Positions 9,141 to 23,102 are shown, numbered from the stretch's first letter. The stretch is 64,000 nt of DNA from Haliclystus octoradiatus (GCA_916610825.1 OU744446.1:28472445-28536444), one strand, 5' to 3'. Translations and numbers: made by a program. The notes: a model not told the origin generated them from the letters alone.

Positions 9141-9707
9141 ACTAATTCTAATCATCCACCTACAATTCTAAAACATATACCTATAGCAATTAACCAAAGA
9201 CTCTCCGATTTATCATCTAATAACACTATTTATGAAAACAGCAAAAATACTTACGAAGACGCCTTAACAGCGAGTGGCCACACTACTATACTAATTTAAA
9301 ATACGAACCAAGGCCAGCAACATCAAGCCGTAGAAAAGGGAAAAGGAGGAGAAATGTCACATGGTTTAACCCACCGTTCAACAAAAGTGTGAAAAGCAAC
9401 ATTGGCCGAACATTCCTCAACCTAGTCAAAAAGCACTTTCCGAAGACAAGCAAGCTACACAATATTTTCAATCAAAACACGCTAAAAGTAAGTTACAGTT
9501 GTACTTCCAATATGAAAACAATCATTACTAACCACAACAAGAATTTAACAAATACAGAAATGGAAGTAACAGAAAATGCGCAATTATGCAACTGCCGCAC
9601 AAAGGAAAATTGTCCATTAAACAATAGATGCCTTATGGAAGGATTAATCTACAACGCCAAAGTGACTACCCCGGAAGACCAAGGGGGTAAAAATTACATC
9701 GGTCTTT
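9141..9707 (+). pseudogene. Penelope-like fragment C (linker and start of GIY-YIG)
   Basis: It begins mid-element with SNHPPTILKHIPIAINQ and DLSSNNTIYEN, has a stop near 9296, then reads IGRTFLNLVKKHFPK, YSCTSNMKTIITNHN and the zinc motif CNCRTKENCPLNNRC. The GIY-YIG domain starts (GLIYNAKV, NYIGLS) but is cut at about 9707, where the reading jumps without a stop into RT of fragment D. Only the middle of the element is retained. Confidence 0.87.
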
Positions 9708-10147
9708 CTGTTATTAATTGGTTCAAGAATTTAAGGGACAAGCAAAAATTATCATTTATGGTTTTTGACATAGAAAATTTCTATCCGACAATATCGGAAA
9801 TTCTATCGAAAAAAGCAATCGATTACTCCAGAAAGTTCGCACCGATATCGGATAAAGATATTAGAATCATAATGCACGCCAGGAAATCAGTCTTATTTAG
9901 CAAAGGAGCAGCATGGACAAAAAAAGGTAATGATAGCCTTTTCGATGTAACAATGGGCAGTTACGATGGGGCCGAAGTTTGCGAGCTAGTAGGACTTTGT
10001 ATTCTTGATAAACTTTGGAACATTTTTGGGAAGGAGTACATTGGCCTGTACAGAGACGATGGCCTTGCAGTCTTAAAGAATAAATCTGGCCCACAAGCAG
10101 AGAGGCTTAAGAAAAAACTATTAAACTATTTAAAGAGGGTGCCCTAA
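9389..10147 (+). CDS. Chimeric Penelope ORF: nuclease start fused to RT
   Basis: One open frame of 252 aa joins the linker, CCHH-like motif and first GIY-YIG strand of one copy (residues 1 to about 106) to the second half of an RT (from VINWFKNLRDKQ at about 107 through FDIENFYPTIS, FDVTMGSYDGAE and YRDDGLAVLKNKSG). The RT part lacks the N-terminal KDHK and PTCRLIN motifs. It arose by fusion of two copies, through deletion between tandem elements or template switching, and is unlikely to encode a working enzyme. Whether it is translated is unknown. Confidence 0.8.
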   Translation: MKSNIGRTFLNLVKKHFPKTSKLHNIFNQNTLKVSYSCTSNMKTIITNHNKNLTNTEMEVTENAQLCNCRTKENCPLNNRCLMEGLIYNAKVTTPEDQGGKNYIGLSVINWFKNLRDKQKLSFMVFDIENFYPTISEILSKKAIDYSRKFAPISDKDIRIIMHARKSVLFSKGAAWTKKGNDSLFDVTMGSYDGAEVCELVGLCILDKLWNIFGKEYIGLYRDDGLAVLKNKSGPQAERLKKKLLNYLKRVP

Positions 10148-11008
10148 AGATTACAACTAAATGCAACTCGAAATCTGTCGATTATTTGGAGGTCAATTTC
10201 AACCTACAAAATGGCACCTTTCAACCATATCGGAAATCTAACGACGACCCACTATACATCAACACCAAGTCTAACCATCCACCAACAATCCTAAAACACA
10301 TACCTATCGCCATTAATCAAAGAACATCTGATTTGTCATCCAACAGCACTATTTTCGAAAATACTAAAATCAGCTATGAGAACGCCCTTATTGAAAGTGG
10401 CCACGACACAAATTTTGCCTATCAACCAAGGCACGAACGACCGACTACCAGCAACAAGCGAAACAGGCGCAGAAATATCACATGGTTTAATCCGCCCTAT
10501 AATAAAAGTGTCAGAACAAACATCGGCCGAACATTTATAAACCTTATTAAAAAACACTTTCCAAAGTCGAACGAGTTAATTAAGCAAAATATTCAACGCC
10601 AACACTATTAAAGTTAGCTACAGCTGCACCTCAAACATGAAGACCATTATAACCAACCATAACAACGAATTAATTAATAGAGAAAAGAAAAATCAGCAGG
10701 CTTGTACTAAACAATGCAACTGTAGGGTAAAACGGCCTTGCCCATTTAACAATGAATGCCTCACAGAAAGTCTCATTTACAAGGCAAAAGATACTACGAC
10801 TGAAGATGAGGAAGGTCAAAATTACATCGGTTTGACGGAGGGAACCTTCAAACAAAGATACACTCAACATATGATGTCATTCAAACACAAAAAATATATT
10901 AACAGCACACAACATTCGAAATATATTTGGAGACTAAAAGAAAGGAAAGAAAACTACAAAATTGAATGGACCTGCCTAGCTAAAGCGAAAGCATACAGCA
11001 ATAAATAA
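9708..11008 (+). mobile_element. Penelope-like element D, from mid-RT to GIY-YIG
   Basis: From the YRDD-containing RT half (9708-10140) the element continues after a frameshift near 10145 with VDYLEVNFNLQNG and SNHPPTILKH, and after another near 10600 with YSCTSNMKTIITNHN. The end is a nearly complete GIY-YIG domain. It is the best-preserved 3' half in the cluster, similar in sequence to A and C but not identical. No hammerhead motif was found downstream of it. Confidence 0.9.
10186..11008 (+). pseudogene. Penelope linker and GIY-YIG endonuclease (element D)
   Basis: ORF 10186-10611 (141 aa) contains the basic linker (NKRNRRRNITWFNPPYNKS, IGRTFINLIKKHFPK). After a frameshift, ORF 10637-11008 (123 aa) carries the cysteine motif CNCRVKRPCPFNNEC and the GIY-YIG nuclease: SLIYKAKD, NYIGLTEGTF, KQRYTQHM and SKYIWRLKE, ending AKAYSNK. 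The nuclease domain looks intact in length, longer than the one in element A. Confidence 0.88.
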
Positions 11009-11382
11009 AAAAATGCCATCTATGCCTAATTGAAAAGTACCATATTATTTGCACTAAAGATGATCTATTGAATAAAAAGTCTGAACTCATTTCCAAATGC
11101 AGACATGAGAATAAATTTTACCTAACTAATTATAAATCCGTGAAAACATAATATATATTTTATAATTTATGTATGCAGATGATAATTAACGAAGCGATAA
11201 TAGGAAACAACAACAATGCAATTTATTTGTAGCATCAAAAGCCTTTGTTCTCTTAAACAATAACTGTAGGTTTGTAAATCGATATAGGCGGAACTGTATG
11301 TTTTTCATTAATTAGTTTATTTGTCTGTTGATTGCGTAAGCATGAAACTATTAGTAACAATTATGAATGTGTAGTCTTTGAC
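11009..11382. other. No gene recognised (Penelope 3' flank)
   Basis: AT-rich sequence between the end of element D and the microsatellite. It may include the 3' untranslated end of the Penelope-like element. No hammerhead core or coding motif was found. Confidence 0.5.
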
Positions 11383-13949
<2,567 letters not shown>

Positions 13950-15849
13950 AAAGTGTACATTTTGGGAGATTGCTTATTTAGATAGTGAAAACATTTCTAT
14001 TAGTTCATGTTCTTCTTGTATTTTTACTTTGCGCAAGTATTTTCCCCTCAAAAATGCAATCAAAGTTACGATTTTGTGTCTTACTCTTTTTCCTCGAACA
14101 GGAACCCACTCATTTCCACAACAGGGTTTACACAGGAAAAACAGTAAACATTTTACTCAATTGTCTCTAAATAAAAAACAGCTGAACCAATGGCAATCTG
14201 CTTTCGGAATGAAGTTTTCTTTGTCAAGCTGAAGATTTAGTCTATATTTGATCAATATTCAATATCCTGATTTTATGCGCGCCGAACTCCAAACTGCCTT
14301 GCTCAGTATCAAGCGCAAAAATATAGAATCAGTGGGGGACACACAAGATGGTGTCCACCCTAAAACTATGAACTATACAAGAAACACCAAAATAACTCCT
14401 ATAGCCCCAGTCATGTCATGGGATGGGAGGATATCACTTCTAACCAACTGGTCCTATCTCACATCACTCTAAATCAGACATAACAAATGTAAAAAAATTA
14501 AATCGTCCACTGACTCAATGGGAACCTGATAACGAGATATGAACACCTCAAACAGAGACCACCTGTCTACAACGACTAATATGGTTCTCCAATGGCAAGA
14601 TATAACAAATTAACACATCATTACAAAATCACGAAAAGAATATTAACGTTCAGGAAAGTGAAAGGCAAATGAAGCTAACTCCCAGAGGATCACAACAGAC
14701 ATCATACCAAGGTAATAATAGTAATAATTAATAATTAAAATAAATATACACTAGGATGTATTGACAACATAAATATGTAACAGCACACAGAACAGCAGCG
14801 GATTAGCATAACCCAACCAATTAAATCTACACCAAAGGCCGTAGCTGGATCCAGACAAATTGAGAACATCAACTGACTTCTCTAAAACCAAGTAAAGACC
14901 CTAAAACATAAATTCGAAATTAATAAATCGGATAAATAATACTAAAAAATTAACAGGAAAATCAGTAGGCAAACAAAAATACTAACATAAAAACGAGACA
15001 GGATCAATGGAGCAGTGACATCCAATACCCCTGGTGACATGAAGGTATAATTCTGAATGATAACAATTACTGGATAGAATCAAACATGATATAATGATCA
15101 CCTCAATATAGTGATCACCTCTCTTAATGACCACTAATCCAATGCCAAAGAATAGTGTCTTATATAATAGTTCCACTGTAGCTATATAACATTAATTTCG
15201 TACAATCAGTCATATACAACAATCAGATAGAGAAACAGTCCGTTATAATTACTAGGACAGTTATATTATTCGAGACATACAGCCTCCCTCCCAACCATCA
15301 CACACCCATAAAGAATCAAGGGTTAGTACCCTTTCCCATGAGGGACGTTGAAGGTTAAAACTGTAGTAATGTTAGTGGAACGAACATTCCATTGATAGTT
15401 ACTATTTAGGAAACAAACAGGTAAAGAGATATAAGCCTCTAAATTCAATAGTTTTTAATTTTGGATTTTTCTCACTCAAGTGCCCATGCGTTTAGCACCT
15501 CTTTACGACTTTGTCTAAGCAGGTTATCGCTGCTGGTTATTGAAGGTGTGTGACTACTCTTAATACGCATCAACTATGCCGACGGTTTAGCGGTTTTTTT
15601 TATTGAGAGACAAATAAGTAAAATGTTTATTGTTTGTTCCGGTGTAAACCTTCTTGTTGAAAATAAACGGGTTCCTGTTCGAGGAAAAAAAGAGTGAGAC
15701 ACAAAATTAACCCAAAATCGTCCATTTGATTGCATTTTTGAAGGAGACATGATCGCGCAAAGTAAAAACACAAGAAGATGATGTACAAATAGAAGAAAAT
15801 TTTTCTCTATCTAAACAAGCAATCTACCAATATCCGGAATATACACTTT
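13950..15849. mobile_element. Inverted-repeat element, about 1.9 kb, non-coding
   Basis: The left arm 13950-14195 and right arm 15575-15849 are imperfect inverted repeats of about 245 bp, sharing for example AAAGTGTA, AGATTGCTT.TTTAGATAG, CAGGAACCC and GTCTCT.AATAAAAAA. The loop (14196-15574) has no ORF above about 75 codons with recognisable motifs. It is best read as a non-autonomous DNA transposon or foldback element. No target duplication could be fixed, so the exact ends are uncertain by tens of bases. Confidence 0.7.
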
Positions 15850-16715
15850 AAAAAGGTGTGATGTCTTGAATTGACACAAATTAAAAAGTTATCTCATGGC
15901 CATTTCTTTCAAATTCCTGGCTAGTGAGGGCATAGAGCATTAGCATTTCTTGAGTCTGAGGCAAATTGTGCTAGGATTACTTCAGTAAAGTAGAAACCAA
16001 GATTTACTTCTGCGTCAGCTTAAACTCTGTTATTCTATCACACATATTCAACCTTTGTTATGAAATATGATTGTGAGGATTCCCTCCTCAGGGATTCCCC
16101 CACGTTCAACAAACAAAGTTGAAACGAAGAAGCTCCCGCGGAAAGTACGATTTTCGCTTCGTTATATTTTATTGAGTAATAATTGTCTTTCTAAACGCAG
16201 ATATTTAATATTTAATATTAATAAAATGTTATGGAAGAACCGAAATCTATTTTTGAAATTGCCTATAGGAATGTTTTTGTTTACCGAAAACAGACTTCAA
16301 TCTTTTCGATTTTCAAATATACTATTTTAAATTGGCGGTCATTTTGGAAAAGCATTTCTTATCAAAATTTGTACAGCATCAAACTTGGAATCTTAATGAT
16401 TTTATCCACACGCGGATATCCAAGCAGAGAGCATGATATTGCCATTTTAACCATCAAAAACTATTAATTATAATCAGCTTAACTTCTCGTGGTTTTTATC
16501 AGTTTTTTCAAATGAAAGCCGCATTGCTACAAGCCTGACCAAACAAAATACATTTCAATACTACTGTCTATCAGAAGAATTTCAGATTGGATGTATTATT
16601 AATCCAATTAGTTGCATCGAATTATGTATAGAAATCTGAGGCAAGCGGAGGAAAACACTTTTGAGTTCCACTAATCTCTCGAAATAAACAAGGAACAGTT
16701 GTGTTTTTGATTTAG
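15850..16715. other. No gene recognised
   Basis: AT-rich sequence upstream of the SWIM-domain exons. Short ORFs (16067-16330, 16231-16467) have no recognisable motif. It may hold intron sequence of the downstream gene. Confidence 0.45.
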
Positions 16716-16818
16716 GTAGATGCTTTAGAAGTATGCACAAGAATTTAAAGCATGACATTGAGCTAGACATCCAGCTTTCAAATGATAAAGCTGAAGGAAA
16801 ATGCGACTGTGCTGCAGG
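16716..16818 (+). CDS. Exon of a SWIM zinc-finger protein (first half of the finger)
   Basis: A polypyrimidine acceptor (TTTTTGATTTAG, ending 16715) opens a frame reading RCFRSMHKNLKHDIEL ... KAEGKCDCAAG, ending at a strong donor (GG|GTAAG, 16818/16819). The CxC of a SWIM zinc finger lies at the exon end. The frame joins exactly to the next exon at 16917. This arrangement (CFRSM..., SWIM CxC, then CxH) is known from uncharacterised invertebrate proteins that often also carry a YqaJ-like nuclease domain; that second domain is not visible here. Upstream exons were not identified. Confidence 0.7.
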
Positions 16819-16916
16819 GTAAGACATTGTACTGTACGCTGTACTATTTGAAATCAGCAGTTGAAACAGGGCAATCATTCTATATTTATCCTATCTTATA
16901 CGTTTATTTGATGTAG

Positions 16917-17339
16917 TAAATCTTGTAATTGTTCTCATGTGTTGGCCCTGGCACATTTGCTTGAGTACATTCAAAGGAAAATATGAAAGCATTGCCAGAA
17001 GATGTCACATGCACATCCCTACCACAGACATGGCTTGCACCAAAGAAAAGGTCAGTAAATCCCATGGCTGTTAGTGCAGTGCAGTTTTCGAAGGTATCAA
17101 ATCAAGTGAAGAAAAGGAAAATAGAATCAACACTCTATTCTGCCTCAAAGAAAGCCAAGTATGAAGAAAATGCCATATTTGGTATTAATGATGTATTCGA
17201 TCGGACGTTGATCAATACGCGTACCAAAGATACTGTCAAAACAACCTATGGGGATGTTAATAAATTCAGTCTCTTGGCATTTCACCTTCCACATGAAACG
17301 AAACCAGTAGATGACAATGAACAGATAAGACTACACTAA
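16917..17339 (+). CDS. SWIM finger second half and downstream region, frameshifted
   Basis: After the acceptor TTTGATGTAG (ends 16916) the frame completes the SWIM finger as CDCAAGKSCNCSHVLALAHL across the splice junction, so both CxC and CxH ligand pairs are present. At about 16980 the frame hits a stop; a shift of one base continues as MKALPEDVTCTSLPQTW and then a Lys-rich region (SNQVKKRKIE) to a stop at 17337-17339. The motif TCTSLPQTW is the usual follow-on in this family, so the shift is a real lesion or a sequence error. SWIM fingers bind DNA or protein; the role here is unknown. Confidence 0.6.
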
Positions 17340-17436
17340 TGCCTGTGCATTGTTTTTATTGCTGAGAGCATATATGCACTATTTCCTAAAATCAAGTAGT
17401 ACCCATTTAACTTATGTGTGTATATTTACATTTGCA

Positions 17437-18490
17437 CAGAATAAATTATACTATTTGGGCCATATTATATCTTCAGTTGGTTTAGCTCCTGATATTAATA
17501 AAATTACGGAGGCATTAAGTTTACCTGCACCTACAACTATTGATGAATCTCGTCGTTTATTGGGAATGGTCAATTACCTGCAAAAGTTTTTACCGTCATT
17601 ATCAACACAAGTTACACCTATAACAGATATTTTGAAAAGGATATTTCGATTTAAATGCTGTTAATTCTGCCTGGGATGATGTAAAATTGGCACTTCGTAA
17701 TGTAGCTGCTACTTCTTTTCGTTTTTATAATACCAAATCTCAAACAGCAATACTTTCTGACGCTAGCCCGTATGGAATAGGTGCATGTTTATTACAACGT
17801 GATATATGTAACAGTGAATGGAGGCCTGTTATGAGTGCTTGTCGTTCACTTACTGCAACGGAAGAAAAATATTTGCAAATGGAAAGGGAGGGACTCAATA
17901 TTGTATTCGGTGCTACACGATTTCTACAGTTTATACTAGGAGGAGACGTCGAGTTTTTGACAGATCACAAACCGCTGGAGGCCATTTGGACCAAAGCATT
18001 TGTTGATATACCGCCAATACTGCAAATAATGATGTTACGTTTAGCACCGTATGGGGCAAAGGTTGTATACAAACCGGCCAAAGAAGCCATGAATCGTCTG
18101 GCAGACACACTGTCTCGTAAGCCGACGTCTGAAGAACAGCAGGAGATAACCGATAGTGATTATGAGCAAATCGCAGCGGTTGTTCGCGAGTCTGCTGGTA
18201 CGTTATTAATTGAAGACGTTATAACAATAGATGATGTAGCTAAAGAGACTTTATCAAGCAATGGTTTAAATATAATTATTGATGCTATCGAAAATAATAA
18301 TTGGTCAAATTTATCAGAAGTTTTTGATAGTTACTTTAAAGAGAGACATAACTTAACTGTAATGGAAAACCTCGTTTATTACTTAGAGGTAATCAAATTG
18401 TTATCCCTTCTGTTTTGCGTGAACGATTAGTTAAAATCGCTCATGATAGTCATTTAGGTGTGAAGGGCACCATATCTCATTTAGCATCAG
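17437..18490 (+). pseudogene. Gypsy RT thumb, RNase H and integrase zinc finger
   Basis: ORF 17350-17664 contains the Gypsy RT end (YYLGHIISSVGLAPD, RRLLGMVNYLQKFLP). After a break at 17662, ORF 17687-18430 (247 aa) opens with RNase H: AILSDASPYGIGACL with the catalytic Asp, EKYLQMEREGL with the Glu, and TDHKPLEAIW. It continues into a linker. The reading to about 18490 shifts frame at about 18390 and carries AHDSHLGVKGTISHL, the HxxH half of the integrase zinc finger. The Cys half is not found, and the DDE core is deleted. Confidence 0.87.
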
Positions 18491-18572
18491 TTTCCACAGA
18501 ACTTTCAAACAGCGTTGGCAAAGCTGTGATCATTTAGCCGACAGACAACGTTTAAGACGGGTTTTATTTCCA

Positions 18573-19040
18573 TTGAGAACATCGTATCATCGTACAATTG
18601 GCACTACACCGTTACATGCTTTAATGGGTAGAGAAGCTATTACTCCTATTCCCGCGTTATTATATTTGAAAACTGCTAACACTGATCATCAACTAGCTGC
18701 GAAGATTGCAATGAAAACTATGCACGATAAGAAACAAAATGTATTGCAATTACCTACTCCAAATATCGGAGAACGTGTTACGTCCGTACTGGTAATAATT
18801 TAGTAAGCGGTGAAGTGAGAAGTACAACTCCGAGACACGTCGAAGTTACTACGGATAATGGAAATACTCCTGTTCGCGCACGTGCGCAGGTTATTACGCC
18901 GACTCGTTCCAGAAATGATATAACTCGTGTTAACCCAGAACCAATAGCCGTGGAATTACAACGTACGACTAGGTCTGGTCATGTATCCAACCACCTTTAA
19001 GATTGGATCCTTCAGATCCATCTATTTATAAATAAATTAA
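18573..19040 (+). pseudogene. Gypsy integrase C-terminal region
   Basis: ORF 18573-18803 reads YHRTIGTTPLHALMGREA, the conserved stretch after the integrase core in Ty3/Gypsy elements, followed by a charged region. After a frameshift, 18815-19000 gives the C-terminal tail rich in Arg/Thr. A last shift near 18990 would extend it to PPLRLDPSDPS, ending about 19034. It is a remnant only. Confidence 0.8.
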
Positions 19041-19251
19041 AATAATTAACCTAACCATCGATTGTAGTATTATATTTAGTTTAATTAAAGTTTTTATGTA
19101 ACTATATTGATATCATCCATTACGTTTTGTTTGATTTTATGTTTTATGAAATAAATGTTCGTTTTTATTATACTCAATTTAATATATTTTATGTTAATTT
19201 TGAATTTACAATTCATTTGATTTTACTATTTACTTTAGAAGAAAATGCGAG

Positions 19252-19374
19252 TGTGGTGCCTCGTTTATAGGCAGCCTCGTTATCACCACCATAAATAGCT
19301 TTATAATCTCTGTATGTGATCAGTCTTATCTTGTATGTACGCTAGCGCTATTTATTGAATAATAATAAATTACA
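19252..19374 (+). repeat. Candidate short 3' LTR of the Gypsy element
   Basis: A purine run (AGAAGAAAATGCGAG) directly precedes a TGTGGTGCC start, and the stretch ends AATTACA at 19374, giving TGT...ACA ends over 123 bp with an AATAAA signal near the end. That is the expected PPT-LTR arrangement. No second copy exists in the window to compare, and about 210 bp separates it from the last coding remnant, so this is tentative. Confidence 0.35.
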
Positions 19375-19555
19375 GTTGATACTTTGAAAAATGCTTATGG
19401 CAAATCCTTGTACTTTTCGTGACTTTTCCAATCTTTTCTAGAAATCGCAACCTTCCATTTTCTTTCACTGGGAAAGTGAATGTGTGGATTCCCACACCAT
19501 GCTGCATAACAGTCGAATCACATATAGGAACAAAACAATATATTAATCCCATCAT
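19370..19555 (-). CDS. THAP-type zinc finger ORF, probably one exon or a remnant
   Basis: The 61-aa minus-strand frame has the C2CH layout of a THAP domain: Cys7-X4-Cys12-X39-Cys52-X2-His55, with VPIC, IHTFTFP before a basic stretch and RICHKHF at the end. The usual Trp after the basic stretch is Phe here (RLRFLEKIG). It ends with a stop five residues after KHF, shortly before the AVPTM-like box would be expected. THAP domains bind DNA and occur in P-element-type transposases and host regulators. No transposase follows within view; it could be a pseudogene or a lone exon. Confidence 0.6.
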   Translation of the reverse strand: MMGLIYCFVPICDSTVMQHGVGIHTFTFPVKENGRLRFLEKIGKVTKSTRICHKHFSKYQL

Positions 19556-19559
19556 AAAG

Positions 19560-21618
19560 AAGAAAACAATTCAAGAGATCAAGCAGAGATCAAGTGGTTG
19601 TCGTACGTTCCATGCTGTTTTTGATTACTCTAAATTTCCCGCTTTGCTGCTTGCATCCCAGAAGGCTTTACGCTAGGCCCAGGATCCGCGCTTGGTGAAT
19701 TGCAATGATTAATAATATACTGACAAAAAATCCAGTCATATCATATAATTACGTTGAAATGATCACAGATGAGCGATGAAATGTTATTGTTTCCTTTTTC
19801 AGTAGCCACGGTTCTGGCAGCTTTCAACCATGAATTCTCTTCGTCTTTTCTATCCATACAGTAATAAAATCCTTCTCCTTAACATGTATATATGTACTAT
19901 CTGTACTGGTACATCCAGATTAAAAGAAATGCTTCCAATTGTTGTTTTTATCGCGGGTTGAGCCATTACACCACATGAAGATTATCAACAAAATATGGAA
20001 AGAACTGTTCCGACTGTGCGGTTTTGCTGAGTATTGACGTCACAGTGATGTCACGCCAAATAAGTCGTTTTTTCCCGCGTAATTTGTTAATAATTTTTTG
20101 GACACATTACTTTTAAGGGTAATGGAACCAATTATTGAGGAATAATTGGCAATATGGTTTTGGTGAGAATCCCCTATTGTTAATACAATTTGGATGAGTG
20201 TAACAAACCTTGTGTTACAAAAATAAAGATTTAGTTCAGATTTATCTATTTTGTCTAAATAAAACGCTGTAACTCCATTATTTCTTATCGGTTTTTCGTT
20301 GAAATTAGATTATTATAAATCTTCGACTCTGTAGCTTCAGATCGATATGTTTTCTTTTATTTAAACCATTCAAAATAACTTTTGTTATAATATCTAATTA
20401 AATTCCATGTGAATTGACACCACTTTTGTAAATAATACATAAATAAATAATGTTATTCACAATTTTACCTTATATAAACAGAGTCACAGGACAGTTTTAC
20501 TAAACTATAGAATTGTATCCCAGAAAAAGGCCAAGTGGTTGCCAATATTTATAGGCAGCATCGCCGCAAATTGAAAGTGGACTTTTGAAGACCCGTGTTT
20601 TCCACAAATCTCTGTTTAGACGACAAAAAGACCCGGGTTTTGCAAAGTCTGGTTTGAGAAACCTGTGTTTCCTATCCATACTTTCAAAAGTCCTGATTGA
20701 CTCTCTAAGCGGACTAATTTCCGGGCATGGCCCCCGGAAAATGTTTGAAATTCAAAACCTCTTAGGATGTCTGTAGCATCGTTTTTGCATATCCAAATCG
20801 GACTTCCAAGTAGCTACAAAGTATGGTCTATCTCATAGTTATTCCAAATTTACAGCGACAAAATATGTTGTAACCAAGAAAAACAAGTATATATTCAATT
20901 TAAATATATCAGCATTTGTAAGAAAATAGTAAATGCAAATTTAAACAATGTACCCTGGAGAGAGAAGAACATTTGTCTTGTTTAATATTTCTGGAGTTTG
21001 GATAAGGATGCCTCGTGAATCATGATACCAAGATAAGTTTCCACCAAATTTGAGATGACCTTATGAGTTTATGAGTTTGTTCTCTGACCTGACGATGCAA
21101 ACTGCAACTCTGAAAATTCACAAACTTCTACCACATCGTTCAAATAAAGTGACACCTTGAACTCATGTGAAATAATCTTCTTGGAGTATATGTTTTCAAA
21201 CTGCTTCAGTTTTTTCTTGAGAAGATCGCCATTTAAATTTTTTTCACTTCCAACAATGATTATGAATTTAATCCTTCGCTAAGCGCCATTTGTGATTAAG
21301 TAAATAAATGGAGGCTAGATGACGATGACTGATTCAAGGGTTTAAAAATAACAAAAAGAGAAAAGAAAGTACAAGCAGAACAGTAAGCAAGACAAGCTTT
21401 GTTATTCACGGGTGCCGAGGGGGGTGAACTATGTCAGGAATGTGAAATAGAGCATTATCATTGGTTCATTGCTGAATTCTTTGAAGGTTACGCAATATAA
21501 GAATTCCCTTGTGCAATATAATGGCGAGATTTCATGGGACCTAGCATTCTTGTTTTAGAGACCTGATTATATAATAATTTAGTTATCGGGTGATTGAGAT
21601 AGTCTCCAACAAAAAATA
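19560..21618. other. No gene recognised
   Basis: AT-rich sequence. A CRE-like pair (GACGTCACAGTGATGTCA, about 20036-20053) and a small GC palindrome (CCGGGCATGGCCCCCGG, about 20721-20737) stand out, but no ORF with recognisable motifs was seen. Confidence 0.45.
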
Positions 21619-21946
21619 ACAAATCTCACAAAGAAATATATAAGATAGAACATATTATTAAATTTCCAATGATATCATATATATTCGGGCTGTAACATTA
21701 TATTTTCACCTGAGCGAGATTATGTATATACATGTCATCAGTATAAACTATTTCCGTTCAGCACATAGAGGGTCAAACAATGACAAATCTCACAAAGAAA
21801 CATATTTGCTAGAACATATTATTGAATTTCCAATGATATCATGCATATTCGGGCTGTAACACTATATATTCTCAATATAGCGAGATTATATATACATGTC
21901 ATCAGTACAAATTATTTTCCTTCAGCACATAGAGGGTGAACATGAA
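21619..21946. repeat. Two-copy tandem repeat, 164-bp period
   Basis: The unit starting ACAAATCTCACAAAG at 21619 recurs at 21783 with about one difference in ten bases, and both end AGAGGGT.AA. Shared internal words include CCAATGATATCAT, ATTCGGGCTGTAACA and CATGTCATCAGTA. Non-coding. Confidence 0.9.
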
Positions 21947-23102
21947 TAATAGATAGAATAACAAAATTAGTAATGGAGAAGAAGCGATTCTCTGTGTGGT
22001 CTTACGAAAAATACCTGCGGCTTATATGTATAGACAGCACATGCCATTGTTTGTAAAATTTGTTTATATGATTAATAATTTATTTAAAAATATTACTTGA
22101 AGATCGTCTCGAGTTGATGCATTTCAGGTTGATTCAACTTCACAGATCAATGCTCGATTCGGTGTTTTGAAGATATAATTTTTGAAACACTTCATATAGT
22201 TATATGAATGCCGTTAGATACTCTCGATTATTATGGTAGATCTATACTAACTCAGCTAATTGAAAGGATAGTTTGCGCTGGCACCTATGTTAGGTAAGAA
22301 AATGTTTTTTTATTGAAATTTTGAGTTACGATTATAGGAACTGGTGTATTTCAATGATATTAGTATGGTTAGATCAAATGCAGCCTAGATCAATTTGTTG
22401 TTCTTGATTTTCATTTCCATTTCGATTGTCATATCTTTTCTATATTTGAACTTTTTAACATTTTTTTTTAATAATCTATACGTGAAAATATGCGTATGCA
22501 TGTGTGTCCAGTATCATGCTGTTTTGTTAGTCGGTTTCAAGCGCAAGATATTAGAGTGATATATTGTTTAAATTATTTATACTGATAACGCATCAATATA
22601 TGAGATCTTCAGCTGTGTTACGAGTGACAACGATTACATTCTTTTCACATATTCAAATTGAAAACTCCCTCTGCTCATGCTGTTATCTCTTCACCTATAT
22701 CACTGTCATATCATAATATGAATTTTATCTTCATCCCTTGCTGGGGCGATAGATTAAGAATTGATCTAAAAGAGCGGTAACTTTGGTATAGTTAATTAGA
22801 TAGATAGAATAGATAGAAATATATTTCAATCGTTGAAACAAAGCAAATTAGATTACAGGAAACTTTTAACATCGATATATGTGTAGCTACAATGATTGAG
22901 GTCACCCCTTAAGCAGTGCAGCTTGTTTATTGGGGGACTCATTATTTACAGTTATCATTTATTAATAATAATAACTATAACATGATAAGATTAAAATAAT
23001 TAACGAAAAATAAAGATTTGAAGAAAGAAGTATACACGTTTGGATTAGGTGAGTTGTTGTTAGACTGGCTGAAGAAAAAGATTACGTTGTCATAGTTGAG
23101 TT

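Larger units (their letters stand above)
17430..19040 (+). mobile_element. Ty3/Gypsy retrotransposon, truncated pol
   Basis: The plus strand reads RT thumb (17437-17664), RNase H (17687-18120), the zinc-binding start of integrase and then the integrase end with a C-terminal tail to about 19040. Gag, protease, the RT palm and the integrase catalytic core are missing. RNase H before integrase places it in Ty3/Gypsy rather than Copia. Several frameshifts. The 5' end abuts the SWIM exon with no LTR seen. Confidence 0.88.

Noticed and set aside
21700-21760. CTGATGA on the minus strand in the tandem repeat
   Set aside because: The following GAAAA is too far away and no stem II pairs.
22797-22822. 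GATA-type short repeat as a stand-alone microsatellite
   Set aside because: It is the 3' tail of the adjacent minus-strand LINE.
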